NCBI RefSeq assembly: GCF_036323735.1
Contig: NC_086029.1
Coordinates: 51,703,357 to 51,767,356 of the forward strand
Length of the DNA stretch: 64,000 bases
Origin: Rattus norvegicus
Taxonomy: Eukaryota > Chordata > Mammalia > Rodentia > Muridae
Reading direction: 5' to 3'
Under the pieces are notes generated by a model. That model did not search any database. It worked only from the letters and a program-made list of their open reading frames with translations, and was not told where the DNA came from. The position numbers and the translations under genes were made by a program. Shown one piece after another: positions 1 through 10,800 of this stretch; the first letter of the stretch is position 1, and every line of letters begins with the position of its first letter.

Positions 1-712
1 TGTTTTTGATAGCTGAGTAGTATTCCATTGTGTAGATGTACCACAATTTCTGAGTCCATTCCTCTGTTGAAGGGCATCTGGGTTCTTTCTAACTTCTGGC
101 TATTATAAATAAGGCTGCTATGAACATAGTGGAGCTTGTATCCTTGTCAGATGTTGGAGCATCTTTTGAGTGTAAGTCCAGGAGAGGAATAGCTGAGTCC
201 TCAGGTAGTACTATGTCTAATTTTCTGAGGAACCTCCAAACTGATTTCCAGAGAGGTTATATCACTTCACAATCATACCAACAATGGAGAAATATTCGCC
301 TTTCTCCACATCCCCGCCAGCATGAGCTGTCACCTGAGGGTTTTTTTTAATCTTAGCCATTCTGACTGGTGTAAGGTGGAATCTCAGAGTTGTTTTGATT
401 TGCATTTCCCTGATGACTAAGTATGTTGAATATTTCTTTAAGTGCTTCCCAGCCATTCAATAGTCTTCAGCTGAGAATTCTTTGTTTCGCTCTATACCCT
501 ATTTTAATAGGGTAATTTGGTTCCCTGGAGTCTAAATTCTGAGTTTTTTGTATATTTTGGATATTTGCCTTCTATCAGATGTAGGATTGGTAAAGATCTT
601 TTCCCAATCTGTTGGTTGTCATTTTGTCCTAATGACAGTGTCCTTTGCCTTACAGAAGCTTTGCAGGTTTATGAGGTCCCATTTATTGATTCTTGACCTT
701 AGAGCATAAGTT
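1..712 (-). pseudogene. L1 ORF2 3' fragment, minus strand, cut by window edge
   Basis: On the minus strand this reads as the C-terminal part of L1 ORF2, from about residue 1240 at the left edge back to about residue 1000 at 712, when compared with the intact ORF2 at 7822-11649. The Cys-motif region lies near 260-330. Stops and frameshifts break the frame, so it is non-functional. It continues leftwards out of the window towards its 3' end. At about 712 it abuts a plus-strand L1 head to head. The two overlap in L1 coordinates, so this is not a simple twin-priming inversion of one insertion. Confidence 0.9.
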
Positions 713-3700
713 ATTGATGTTATGAACCAAAAGGATTTAATAGATATTTATAGAACATTCCATCCTGTTTGCCCGGAAACCGGGAAAGGGAATAACACTC
801 GAAATGTACATAAGAAATACTCAAGTTAATAAAAAAAAAGAACATTCCATCCTAAAACAAAATAATATATCTTCTTCTCAGCACCTCATGGTACCTTCTC
901 CAAAATTGACCATATAATCAGTCCCAAAACAGGCCTCAACAGAAACAGGAAGATACAAATAATCCCATGTGTTCTATCAGATCACCACAGACTAAAGCTG
1001 GTCTTCAGTCACAACAAGAACAACAATGCCCGTATGTACATGAAAGTTGAACAAATCTTTACTCAATGACAAATTGGCTAAGGAATAAATAAATAAAGAA
1101 ATTAAAGACTAGTTAGAATTTAATGAAAATGAAGATACAACATACCCAAGCTTATGGAATGCAATGAAAGCTGTGCTAAGAGGAAAACTTATAGCACTGA
1201 ATGCCTCCAAAAAGAAACAAGAGAGAGCATACATCAGCAGTTTGACAGCACACCTAAAAGCTCTAAAACAAAAAGAGACAAATATGCCCAAGAGTAATAG
1301 AAGGCAGGAAATACTCAAACTGAGGGCTGAAATCAACCAAGTAGAAACAAAAAGGACTATATAAAAAATCAACAGAATCAAAAGCTTGTTCTTTGAGAAA
1401 ATTAATAAGATAGATAAACCCTTAGTCAGACTAACCAGAGGGCACAGATAGTGTGTCCAAATTAACAAAATCAGAAATGAAAAGGGAGACATAACTACAT
1501 AATCAGAGAAAATTCAAAAATCATCAGATCCTACTACAAAAGCCTATATTCAACAAAACTTGAAAATCTGCAGGAAATGGACAATTTCCTAGACAGATAC
1601 CAGGTACCAAAGTTAAATCAGGAACAGATAAACCTTTTAAACAACCCCATAACTCCTAAAGAAATAGAAGCAGTCATTAAAGCTCTCCCAACAAAAAAGA
1701 GCCCAGGTCCAGATGGGTTCAGTGCAGAATTCTATCAGACCTTCATAGAAAACCTCATACCAATACTATCCAAACTATTCAACAAAATTGAAACAGATGG
1801 AGCACTACCGAATTCCTTCTATGAAGCCACAATTACTCTTATACGTAAACCACACAAAGACCCAACATAGAAAGAGAATTTCAGACCAATTTCCCTTATG
1901 AATATTGACGCAAAAATACTCAATAAAATTCTTGCAAACCAAATCCAAGAACATATTAAAACAATCATCCATCATGATCAAATAGGCTTCATCCCAGAGA
2001 TGGAGGGATGATGGTTCAATATATGGAAATCAATCAACGTAATCCACTATATAAACAAACTGAAAGATAAGAACCACATGATCATTTCATTAGATGCTGA
2101 GAAAACATTTGACAAAATTCAACACCCCTTAATGATAAAAGTCCTAAGATCAGCAATTCAAGGCCCATACCTAAACATAGTAAAAGCAATTTACAACAAA
2201 CCAGTAGTTAACATTAAACTAAATGGAGACAAACGACGCAATCCCACTAAAATCAGGGACTAGACAAGGCTGCCCACTCTCTCCCTATTTATTAAATATA
2301 GTACTCAATGTCCTTGCCAGAGCAATAAGACAATGAAAGGAAGTCAAAGGGATACAAATTTGAAAGGAAGAAGACAATATCACTACTTGCAGATGATATT
2401 ATAATCTAAGTAAATAACCCCAAACGTTCCACCAGAGAATTCCTAAGCCTAATAAGCAACTTAAGAAAAGTGACTGGATATAAAATCAACTCAAACAAAT
2501 CAATAGACTTCCTCTACTCAAAAAATAAATAGGCTCAAAAGGAAATTAGTGAAATTACTTTCACAATATTCACAAATAATATAAAATACCTCAGTGGGAC
2601 TCTAACAAAGTAAGTGAAAGATCTGTATGACAAGAAATTCCAGTCTCTGAAGAAAGAAACTGAAGTTTTCAGAAGATTGAAAGATCTCCCATGCTCATGG
2701 ATTGGCAGGATTAATATAGTAAAAATAACCATTTTGCCAAAAGCAATCTACAGATTCAATGCAATCCCCATCAAAATTCCAACTCAATTCTTCAAGAATT
2801 AGAAAGAACAATTTGCAAATTCATTTGGAATAACAAAAAACCCAGGATAGCGAAAACTATATTCAACAATAAAAGAACTTCTGGAGGAATCACCAATCCT
2901 GACCTCAAGCAGGATTACAGAGCAATAGTGATAAAAATTAAATGGTATTGGCACACAGAGACAGGCAGGTAGGTCAATGGAATAGGATTGAAGACCCAGA
3001 AATGAACCCACACAGCTATGGTCACTTGATCTTTGAGAAAAGAGCTAAAACCAACCAGTGGGGAAAAACAGCATTTTCAACAAATGGTACTGATTCAACT
3101 GTTGGTCAGCATGTAGAAGAATGCAAATCAATCTATTCTTATTGCCCTTCAGAAAGCTCAAGTCCAAGTGGACTTAGGACCTCCACATGAAACCAGATAT
3201 CCTCACACTAATAGAACAAAAAAATTGAGGAAGCTTCTTAAACACATGGGCACTGGGGAAATTTTCCTGAAGAGAACACTAATGGCATATGCCCTAAGAT
3301 CAAGAATCGATAAACAGGACATCATAAAATTGCAAAGCTTCTATATGGCAAAGGATGCTGTCATTAGGACAAAATAGCAACCAACAGAATGGGAAAAAAT
3401 CTTTACCAATCCAACATCTGATAGATGGCTTACGTTCAATATATACAAAGAACTCAAAAAGTTCTCCAGAAAAAAAGTGAAAACTCAAAAAGTGATTTCA
3501 GAGAATCAAATAACCCTATTAAAATAAGGTACAGAGCTAAACAAATGAATTCTCAGCTGAGAAGTATCTAAGGAAATGTTCAATATCCTTAGTCATCAGG
3601 GAAATGCAAATCAAAACAACTCTGAGATTCCCCCTCACAGCAGTCAGAATGGCTAAGATAAAAAAATTCAGGTGACAAGAGATGCTAGTGAGAATGTAGA

Positions 3701-4060
3701 GAAAGAAGAAGACTCCTCCATTGTTGGTGGGATTGCAAGCTAGTACAACTGCTCGGGAAATCAGTCTGGAGGTTCCTCAGAAAATTGAACATAGTTCTAC
3801 CTGAGGACCCAGGTATTCTTCTCCTGGGCATATATCCAAAAGTTGCTCCAACACATAACAAGGACACATATTCCACAATGTTCATAGCAGTCTTATTTAT
3901 AATAGCCAGAAGCTGGAAATAATCCAGATGTCCTTGAACAGAAGAATGGATGTAGAAAATGTGGTACATCTACACAATGGAGTAATACTATACTATTAAA
4001 AACAATGACTTCATTAAATTCAAAGGCAAATGGATGGAACTAGAAAATATCAGTCTGAGT
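713..4060 (+). pseudogene. L1 ORF2 pseudogene (endonuclease tail, RT and C-terminal region)
   Basis: This is a decayed reverse-transcriptase gene aligned with residues ~173-1258 of the intact ORF2 at 7822. The open pieces at 1164-1364, 1577-1870, 2078-2263 and 2942-3377 lie in different frames. Each matches ORF2 in order, including the SPGPDGFSAEFYQTF block near 1700-1740. The N-terminal half of the endonuclease is missing because of 5' truncation. Multiple in-frame stops (for example near 1360, 1866 and 2260) and frameshifts rule out a product. Confidence 0.92.
762..853 (+). mobile_element. 62-bp micro-insertion of an L1 3' end with 15-bp target duplications
   Basis: Positions 777-838 are the extreme 3' end of a young L1, nearly identical to 12293-12363 (a single C/T difference in the overlap before the A-tail) and ending in an A-tract. 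It interrupts the ORF2 of the older L1. The flanks are perfect 15-bp duplications, AGAACATTCCATCCT, at 762-776 and 839-853. This fits target-primed reverse transcription that stopped after roughly 60 nt. Removing one duplication and the insert restores the continuity of the host L1. Confidence 0.95.
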
Positions 4061-4063
4061 GAT

Positions 4064-4067
4064 TTCT

Positions 4068-4155
<88 letters not shown>
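4064..4155. repeat. (CT)n(CA)n compound microsatellite
   Basis: About 24 CT units are followed by about 22 CA units. The tract lies at the ORF2/3'UTR border of the older L1 and replaces the A/C-rich stretch found there in other copies, which probably seeded it. Confidence 0.97.
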
Positions 4156-4156
<1 letters not shown>

Positions 4157-4902
4157 AGGGTACGTACTCCCTGAGAAGTGGATATCAGCCCAGATACTTA
4201 GATTGCCCAAGATACAATTCATAGACCACATGATGTTCAACAAGAAAAAAGACCAAACTTCACATGCTTCAGTCCTTATTAGAAGGCAGAGCAAAAATCT
4301 TCATAGGAGAAAATATGGAGACAAAGTTTGGAGCAGAGACTGAAGGAATGACCATTCAGAGCCACCCCACCTAGGGATCCAGGCCATATGTATACAGCCA
4401 CCAAAACTAGACAGTATTGATGGAGCTAAAAAGTGCATGCTGACAGGATTCTAATATAGCTTTCTCTTGAGAGGCTCTGCCAGAGCATGACAAATGCAGA
4501 GGTAAATGCTTGCAGCCAACCACTGAACTGAGAAGGGGTCCACATTGGAGTAGTTAGAAAAAAGGACTGAATGAGCTGAAGAACTTTGCCACCCCAAAAG
4601 AACAACACCAACCAACCAGAGCTCCCAGGGATCAAACCACCATTCAAAGAGTACACATGGACAGACTCGTGGCTTCAGTTGCATATGTAGTAGAGGATGG
4701 CCTTGTTGGGCACCAGTGGCTGCCAAGGCTGGACGCCCAAGTGTAGGGGAATGACAGGGTCAGGATGCGGGAATGGGTGGGTAGATGGGTGAGGGACCAC
4801 GTTTATAGAAGAGTGGGGATGGGGAATGGGGTAGGGAGTTTATGGATGGGAAACCAGGAAAGGGAATAACATTTGAAATGTAAATATAAAAAATATTCGA
4901 TT

Positions 4903-5018
4903 AAAAAAAATACTTTACGGGGTTGGGGATTTAGCTCAGTGGTAGAGCGCTTGCCTAGCAATCGCAAGGCCCTGGGTTTGGTCCCCAGCTCCGAAAAAAA
5001 TAAAAAAAAATACTTTAC
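4903..5018 (+). mobile_element. ID SINE (BC1/tRNA-Ala-derived), complete, with target duplications
   Basis: The ~75-nt body at 4919-4993 is the rat ID core. It keeps an internal RNA polymerase III A box (TAGCTCAGTGG, 4932-4942) and a B box (GGTTTGGTCCC, 4975-4985), and it ends in an A-rich tail at 4994-5010. Duplications of 16 bp (A8 plus TACTTTAC) sit at 4903-4918 and 5003-5018. ID elements are non-coding Pol III transcripts mobilised by L1 ORF2p. The target was the A-tail of the preceding L1. The near-consensus body and perfect duplications indicate a recent insertion. Confidence 0.96.
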
Positions 5019-5311
5019 CACTGTGGAGCTACTGTGTCAGCATCTTTTGAGAAAGAAGAAATAGTCACATGGTCAGACATTTATAGGTGATGAAGGAGGA
5101 GCATTGCAGAATAAAGGATATTATCTACTTCTGTCTTCCATTAGTTACAAAAATCACAGTGAGTGCCATGGTTAGAAAACAGACCATCAATGATGGTTGT
5201 TTTGTAAAAGGTGCTTTAAAGATTCACATAAGTAACCCAGGCAAACAAAAGGCATAATAGCTCCCCTCCATTCTGACCTGGTAGGCAGTTTTCACTCTTT
5301 ATCTGTATTAG
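5019..5311. other. Unique sequence, no feature recognised
   Basis: A/T-rich single-copy-looking sequence between the ID element and a short L1 tail. I see no long ORF and no recognisable repeat. Confidence 0.6.
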
Positions 5312-5454
5312 TTGTTACTTTTATTGGATTTTTTACATTTGCATTTCAAGTGTTATTCCCTTTCTGGGTTTCCCAGACATATGCCTCCTATATGCCTCCT
5401 ATCCCATTCCCTCCCCCTTCTTCTATAAGGGTGTTTCCTTCCTTGTTACTTTTA
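5312..5454 (-). mobile_element. Short L1 3' end, minus strand, with 12-bp target duplications
   Basis: Positions 5324-5442 are the reverse complement of an L1 terminal segment: a T-rich start (the A-tail), then the complement of the AGGGAATAACACTTGAAATG-like end, then the C-rich complement of the G-rich 3'UTR block. The repeated TTGTTACTTTTA at 5312-5323 and 5443-5454 is the target duplication. A small tandem copy of ATATGCCTCCT lies at about 5380-5401. Confidence 0.88.
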
Positions 5455-5467
5455 CTTTGCTTTAGCA

Positions 5468-5469
<2 letters not shown>

Positions 5470-5522
<53 letters not shown>
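5470..5522. repeat. (CA)n microsatellite
   Basis: About 26 CA units with one interruption near 5511. Confidence 0.97.
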
Positions 5523-5934
5523 GCCCCTCTGAGGGAGGTATTTATATTAGATATAGTATATTCTAATTAATTAAATCTCCCACTTAAAGGCTTTTCCATC
5601 TCATTCTTTTTTCATTTCTTTGTTTTGTTTATTTTGAAAGCCTACAGCAATTAATGACTCATAGATACCTGGTATGAGTAACACTAAACATAGTCTTAGA
5701 TATTAGCTTCTTTTGAGAAGATAAGACATTACTGAAACCTCATTGTTAGGTGGCTAAATAGATGAATAATCTAACAGTGGTTAGCTTTTATTTTGCTTCT
5801 GAGCCAAAGATGAGTGGAAAGCATTGGGAGACACATGAGCTCTGAAGTCCATATAAAGTTTGTAAGACAATGGATCTTCCACATTCCATGAAGGTAGGAT
5901 GTCAAATGGATAGACTCTGGTGGAGAAAGGCCTT
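5523..5934. other. Unique flank of the full-length L1
   Basis: AT-rich sequence with no recognised repeat. It ends in CCTT/AAAAATTAAGG. The bottom strand there reads TTTTT/AA, the classic L1 endonuclease nick site used by the element that follows. Confidence 0.6.
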
Positions 5935-5950
5935 AAAAATTAAGGCTATA

Positions 5951-6693
5951 CCCACACCCGCGGATCCCGGCCCGCAGCAGCTCTCTGCTCCCAGACCCGG
6001 TGAGAGAGAGACCCAACCGCCTGGTCAGGTGGGCACTCCTGAGGCTGCAGAGCGGAAGAGACCACCAACACTGCTCACCCCTGCCCACATCCCTGGCCCA
6101 AGAGGAAACTGTATAAGGCCTCTGGGCTCCCGTGGGGGAGGGCCCAGGAGCGGCAGGACTTCTGCGCCTGAGACACCGCCGGAACCTGAAAGAAACAGAC
6201 CGGATAAACAGTTCTCTGCACCCAAATCCCGTGGGAGGGAGAGCTAAACCTTCAGAGAGGCAGACAAGCCTGGGAAACCAGAAGAGACTGCTCCCTGCAC
6301 ACACATCTCGGACGCCAGAGGAAAAAGCCAAAGACCATCTGGAACCCTGGTGCACTGAAGCTCCCGGAAGGGGCGGCACAGGTCTTCCTGGTTGCTGCCG
6401 CTGCAGAGAGCCCCTGGGCAGCACCCCACGAGCGAACCTGAGCCTCGGGACCACAGGTAAGACCAAATTTTCTGCTGCAAGAAAGCTGCCTGGTGAACTC
6501 AAGACACAGGCCCACAGGAACAGCTGAAGACCTGTAGAGAGGAAAAACTACACGCCCGAAAGCAGAACACACTGTCCCCAGAACTGACTGAAAGAGAGGA
6601 AAACAGGTCTACAGCACTCCTGACACACAGGCTTATAGGTCAGTCTAGCCACTGTCAGAAATAGCAGAACAAAGTAACACTAGAGATAATCTG
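5951..6693 (+). promoter_or_regulatory. L1 5'UTR / internal promoter
   Basis: A 743-bp G+C-rich leader between the 5' duplication and the ORF1 ATG. It is much richer in G+C and CpG than the AT-rich flank, as expected of an L1 internal Pol II promoter. I see no tandem monomers of the mouse A/F/Tf kind, in contrast to the old L1 at 44740-45090. A strong splice-donor match, CAG/GTAAGA, lies at 6454-6462. Open frames on either strand here lack a credible start and are probably by-products of high G+C. Confidence 0.85.
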
Positions 6694-7767
6694 ATGGCGA
6701 GAGGCAAGCGCAGGAACCCAAGCAACAGAAACCAAGACTGCATGCCATCCTCGGAGCCCAATTCTCCCACCAAAACAAACATGGAATATCCAAACACACC
6801 AGAAAAGCAAGATCTAGTTTCAAAATCATATTTGATCATGATGCTGGAGGACTTCAAGAAAGACATGAACACACTTAGGGAAACACAGGAAATCATTAAT
6901 AAACAAGTAGAAGCCTACAGAGAGGAATGGCAAAAATCCCTGAAAGAATTCCAGGAAAACACAATCAAACAGATGAAGGAATTAAAAATGGAAATAGAAG
7001 CAATCAAGAAAGAACACATGGAAACAACCCTGGATATAGAAAACCAAAAGAAGAGACAAGGAGCTGTAGATACAAGCTTCACCAACAGAATACAAGAGAT
7101 GGAAGAGAGAATCTCAGGAGCAGAAGATTCCATAGAAATCATTGACTCAACTGTCAAAGATAATGTAAAGCGGAAAAAGCTACTGGTCCAAAACATACAG
7201 GAAATCCAGGACTCAATGAGAAGATCAAACCTAAGGATAATAGGTATAGAAGAGAGTGAAGACTCCCAGCTCAAAGGACCAGTAAATATCTTCAACAAAA
7301 TCATAGAAGAAAACTTCCCTAACCTAAAAAAAGAGATACCCATAGGCATACAAGAAGCCTACAGAACTCCAAATAGATTGGACCAGAAAAGAAACACCTC
7401 CCGTCACATAATTGTCAAAACACCAAACGCACAAAATAAAGAAAGAATATTAAAAACAGTAAGGGAAAAAGGTCAAGTAACATATAAAGGGAGACCTATC
7501 AGAATCACACCAGACTTCTCGCCAGAAACTATGAAGGCCAGAAGATCCTGGACTGATGTCATACAGACCCTAAGAGAACACAAATGCCAGCCCAGGTTAC
7601 TGTATCCAGCAAAACTCTCAATTAACATTGATGGAGAAACCAAGATATTCCATGACAAAACCAAATTTACACAATATCTTTCTACAAATCCAGCACTACA
7701 AAGGATAATAAATGGTAAAGCCCAACATAAGGAGGCAAGCTATACCCTAGAAGAAGCAAGAAACTAA
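6694..7767 (+). CDS. L1 ORF1p, RNA-binding trimeric chaperone (357 aa)
   Basis: ORF1p binds L1 RNA in cis, forms trimers and has nucleic-acid chaperone activity. It coats the cytoplasmic L1 RNP. Seen here: a basic N-terminus with S/T-P sites near residues 24 and 35, a Glu/Lys-rich coiled coil at about 45-160, an RRM at about 178-270 (RNP2-like NLRIIGI at 179-185, RNP1-like SRHIIVK at 236-242), and a C-terminal domain at about 275-340 with ARRSW (282-286) and RLLYPAKLSI (301-310). The length equals that usual for murine ORF1p. The ATG at 6694 is the first of the frame at the family start (MARGKRRNP). The context has G at +4 and C at -3. No stops or frameshifts are seen. ORF2 follows after 54 bp, as in a bicistronic L1 RNA. 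Confidence 0.97.
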   Translation: MARGKRRNPSNRNQDCMPSSEPNSPTKTNMEYPNTPEKQDLVSKSYLIMMLEDFKKDMNTLRETQEIINKQVEAYREEWQKSLKEFQENTIKQMKELKMEIEAIKKEHMETTLDIENQKKRQGAVDTSFTNRIQEMEERISGAEDSIEIIDSTVKDNVKRKKLLVQNIQEIQDSMRRSNLRIIGIEESEDSQLKGPVNIFNKIIEENFPNLKKEIPIGIQEAYRTPNRLDQKRNTSRHIIVKTPNAQNKERILKTVREKGQVTYKGRPIRITPDFSPETMKARRSWTDVIQTLREHKCQPRLLYPAKLSINIDGETKIFHDKTKFTQYLSTNPALQRIINGKAQHKEASYTLEEARN

Positions 7768-7821
7768 TCGTCTTGGCAACAAAACAAAGAGAAGCACACA
7801 AACATAACCTCACATCCAAAT

Positions 7822-10800
7822 ATGAATATAAAGGGAAACAATAATCACTATTCCTTAATATCTCTCAATATCAATGGCCTCAACTCCCCAATAAAAAGAC
7901 ATAGATTAACAAACTGGATACGCAACGAGGACCCTGCATTCTGCTGCCTACAGGAAACACACCTCAGAGACAAAGACAGACACTACCTCAGAGTGAAAGG
8001 CTGGAAAACAACTTTCCAAGCAAATGGTCAGAAGAAGCAAGCTGGAGTAGCCATTCTAATATCAAATAAAATCAATTTCCAACTAAAAGTCATCAAAAAA
8101 GATAAGGAAGGACACTTCATATTCATCAAAGGAAAAATCCACCAAGATGAACTCTCAATCCTAAATATCTATGCCCCAAATACAAGGGCACCTACATACG
8201 TAAAAGAAACCTTACTAAAGCTCAAAACACACATTGCACCTCACACAATAATAGTGGGAGATTTCAACACCCCACTCTCATCAGTGGACAGATCATGGAA
8301 ACAGAAATTAAACAGTGATGTCGACAGACTAAGAGAAGTCATGAGCCAAATGGACTTAACGGATATTTATAGAACATTCTATCCTAAAGCAAAAGGATAT
8401 ACCTTCTTCTCAGCTCCTCATGGTACTTTCTCCAAAATTGACCATATAATTGGTCAAAAAACGGGCCTCAACAGGTACAGAAAGATAGAAATAATCCCAT
8501 GCGTGCTATCGGACCACCACGGCCTAAAACTGGTCTTCAATAACAATAAGGGAAGAATGCCCACATATACGTGGAAATTGAACAATGCTCTACTCAATGA
8601 TAACCTGGTCAAGGAAGAAATAAAGAAAGAAATTAAAAACTTTTTAGAATTTAATGAAAATGAAGATACAACATACTCAAACTTATGGGACACAATGAAA
8701 GCTGTGCTAAGAGGAAAACTCATAGCGCTGAGTGCCTGCAGAAAGAAACAGGAAAGAGCATATGTCAGCAGCTTGACAGCACACCTAAAAGCTCTAGAAC
8801 AAAAAGAAGCAAATACACCCAGGAGGAGTAGAAGGCAGGAAATAATCAAACTCAGAGCTGAAATCAACCAAGTAGAAACAAAAAGGACCATAGAAAGAAT
8901 CAACAGGACCAAAAGTTGGTTCTTTGAGAAAATCAACAAGATAGATAAACCCTTAGCCAGACTAACGAGAGGACACAGAGAGTGCGTCCAAATTAACAAA
9001 ATCAGAAATGAAAAGGGAGACATAACTACAGATTCAGAGGAAATTCAAAAAATCATCAGATCTTACTATAAAAACCTATATTCAACAAAATTTGAAAATC
9101 TTCAGGAAATGGACAATTTCCTAGACAGATACCAGGTATCAAAGTTAAATCAGGAACAGATAAACCAGTTAAACAACCCCATAACTCCTAAGGAAATAGA
9201 AGCAGTCATTAAAGGTCTCCCAACCAAAAAGAGCCCAGGTCCAGATGGGTTTAGTGCAGAATTCTATCAAACCTTCATAGAAGACCTCATACCAATATTA
9301 TCCAAACTATTCCACAAAATTGAAACAGATGGAGCCCTACCGAATTCCTTCTACGAATCTACAATTACTCTTATACCTAAACCACACAAAGACACAACAA
9401 AGAAAGAGAACTTCAGACCAATTTCCCTTATGAATATCGACGCAAAAATACTCAATAAAATTCTGGCAAACCGAATTCAAGAGCACATCAAAACTATCAT
9501 CCACCATGATCAAGTAGGCTTCATCCCAGGCATGCAGGGATGGTTTAATATACGGAAAACCATCAACGTGATCCATTATATAAACAAACTGAAAGAACAG
9601 AACCACATGATCATTTCATTAGATGCTGAGAAAGCATTTGACAAAATTCAACACCCCTTCATGATAAAAGTCCTGGAAAGAATAGGAATTCAAGGCCCAT
9701 ACCTAAACATAGTAAAAGCCATATACAGCAAACCAGTTGCTAACATTAAACTAAATGGAGAGAAACTTGAAGCAATCTCACTAAAATCAGGGACTAGACA
9801 AGGCTGCCCACTCTCTCCCTACTTATTCAATATAGTTCTTGAAGTTCTAGCCAGACCAATCAGACAACAAAAGGAGATCAAAGGGATACAGATCGGAAAA
9901 GAAGAGGTCAAAATATCACTATTTGCAGATGATATGATAGTATATTTAAGTGATCCCAAAAGTTCCACCAGAGAACTACTAAAGCTGATAAACAACTTCA
10001 GCAAAGTGGCTGGGTATAAAATTAACTCAAATAAATCAGTTGCCTTCCTCTATACAAAAGAGAAACAAGCCGAGAAAGAAATTAGGGAAACGACACCCTT
10101 CATAATAGACCCAAATAATATAAAGTACCTCGGTGTGACTTTAACCAAGCAAGTAAAAGATCTGTACAATAAGAACTTCAAGACACTGAAGAAAGAAATT
10201 GAAGAAGACCTCAGAAGATGGAAAGATCTCCCATGCTCATGGATTGGCAGGATTAATATAGTAAAAATGGCCATTTTACCAAAAGCAATCTACAGATTCA
10301 ATGCAATCCCCATCAAAATACCAATCCAATTCTTCAAAGAGTTAGACAGAACAATTTGCAAATTCATCTGGAATAACAAAAAACCCAGGATAGCTAAAGC
10401 TATCCTCAACAATAAAAGGACTTCAGGGGGAACCACTATCCCTGAACTCAAGCAGTATTACAGAGCAATAGTGATAAAAACTGCATGGTATTGGTACAGA
10501 GACAGACAGATAGACCAACGGAATAGAATTGAAGACCCAGAAATGAACCCACACACCTATGGTCACTTGATTTTTGACAAAGGAGCCAATACCATCCAAT
10601 GGAAAAAAGATAGCATTTTCAGCAAATGGTGCTGGTTCAACTGGAGGGCAACATGTAGAAGAATGCAGATCGATCCATGCTTATCACCCTGTACAAAGCT
10701 TAAGTCGAAGTGGATCAAGGACCTCCACATCAAACCAGACACACTCAAACTAATAGAAGAAAAACTAGGGAAGCATCTGGAACACATGGGCACTGGAAAA

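Larger units (their letters stand above)
713..4910 (+). mobile_element. Older 5'-truncated L1, plus strand
   Basis: The element begins within ORF2 at about residue 173 and runs through the ORF2 end, a microsatellite-expanded junction and a 3'UTR to an A-rich end near 4902-4910. The 3'UTR ends in the usual G-rich block and the AAAGGGAATAACA-type terminal segment. It is interrupted by a micro-L1 at 777-838, and its A-tail served as target for the ID element at 4919. Many point differences and indels from the intact copy at 5951 show it is clearly older. Confidence 0.92.

Noticed and set aside
4040..4343. Open frames across the (CT)n(CA)n tract
   Set aside because: Dinucleotide repeats leave frames open on both strands. 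The peptides are Ser/Leu, Thr/His or Arg/Glu repeats.
1..4910. Reading the head-to-head L1 pieces at 712/713 as one twin-primed insertion
   Set aside because: The inverted left part covers ORF2 residues ~1000-1240, which the right part also contains. Twin priming gives non-overlapping parts with the inverted one upstream.
5870..6247. 125-codon plus-strand ORF running from unique flank into the L1 5'UTR
   Set aside because: It crosses the insertion boundary at 5951, so it cannot be an inherited gene of either part. It is Pro/Arg-rich from composition alone.
5933..6502. 189-codon open frame on the minus strand across the whole L1 5'UTR, reminiscent of an antisense ORF0-like gene
   Set aside because: The first codon at 6502 is TTG, and no Met codon occurs within the frame. 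The region is G+C-rich, which makes long open frames likely, and the frame ends inside the flanking target site. ORF0 is described for primate L1s, not rodents.
8454..9023. 189-codon open frame antisense to ORF2
   Set aside because: It is a shadow of the A-rich ORF2 coding strand, and the same antisense frame recurs in the dead L1 at 1109-1492. No independent sign of coding.
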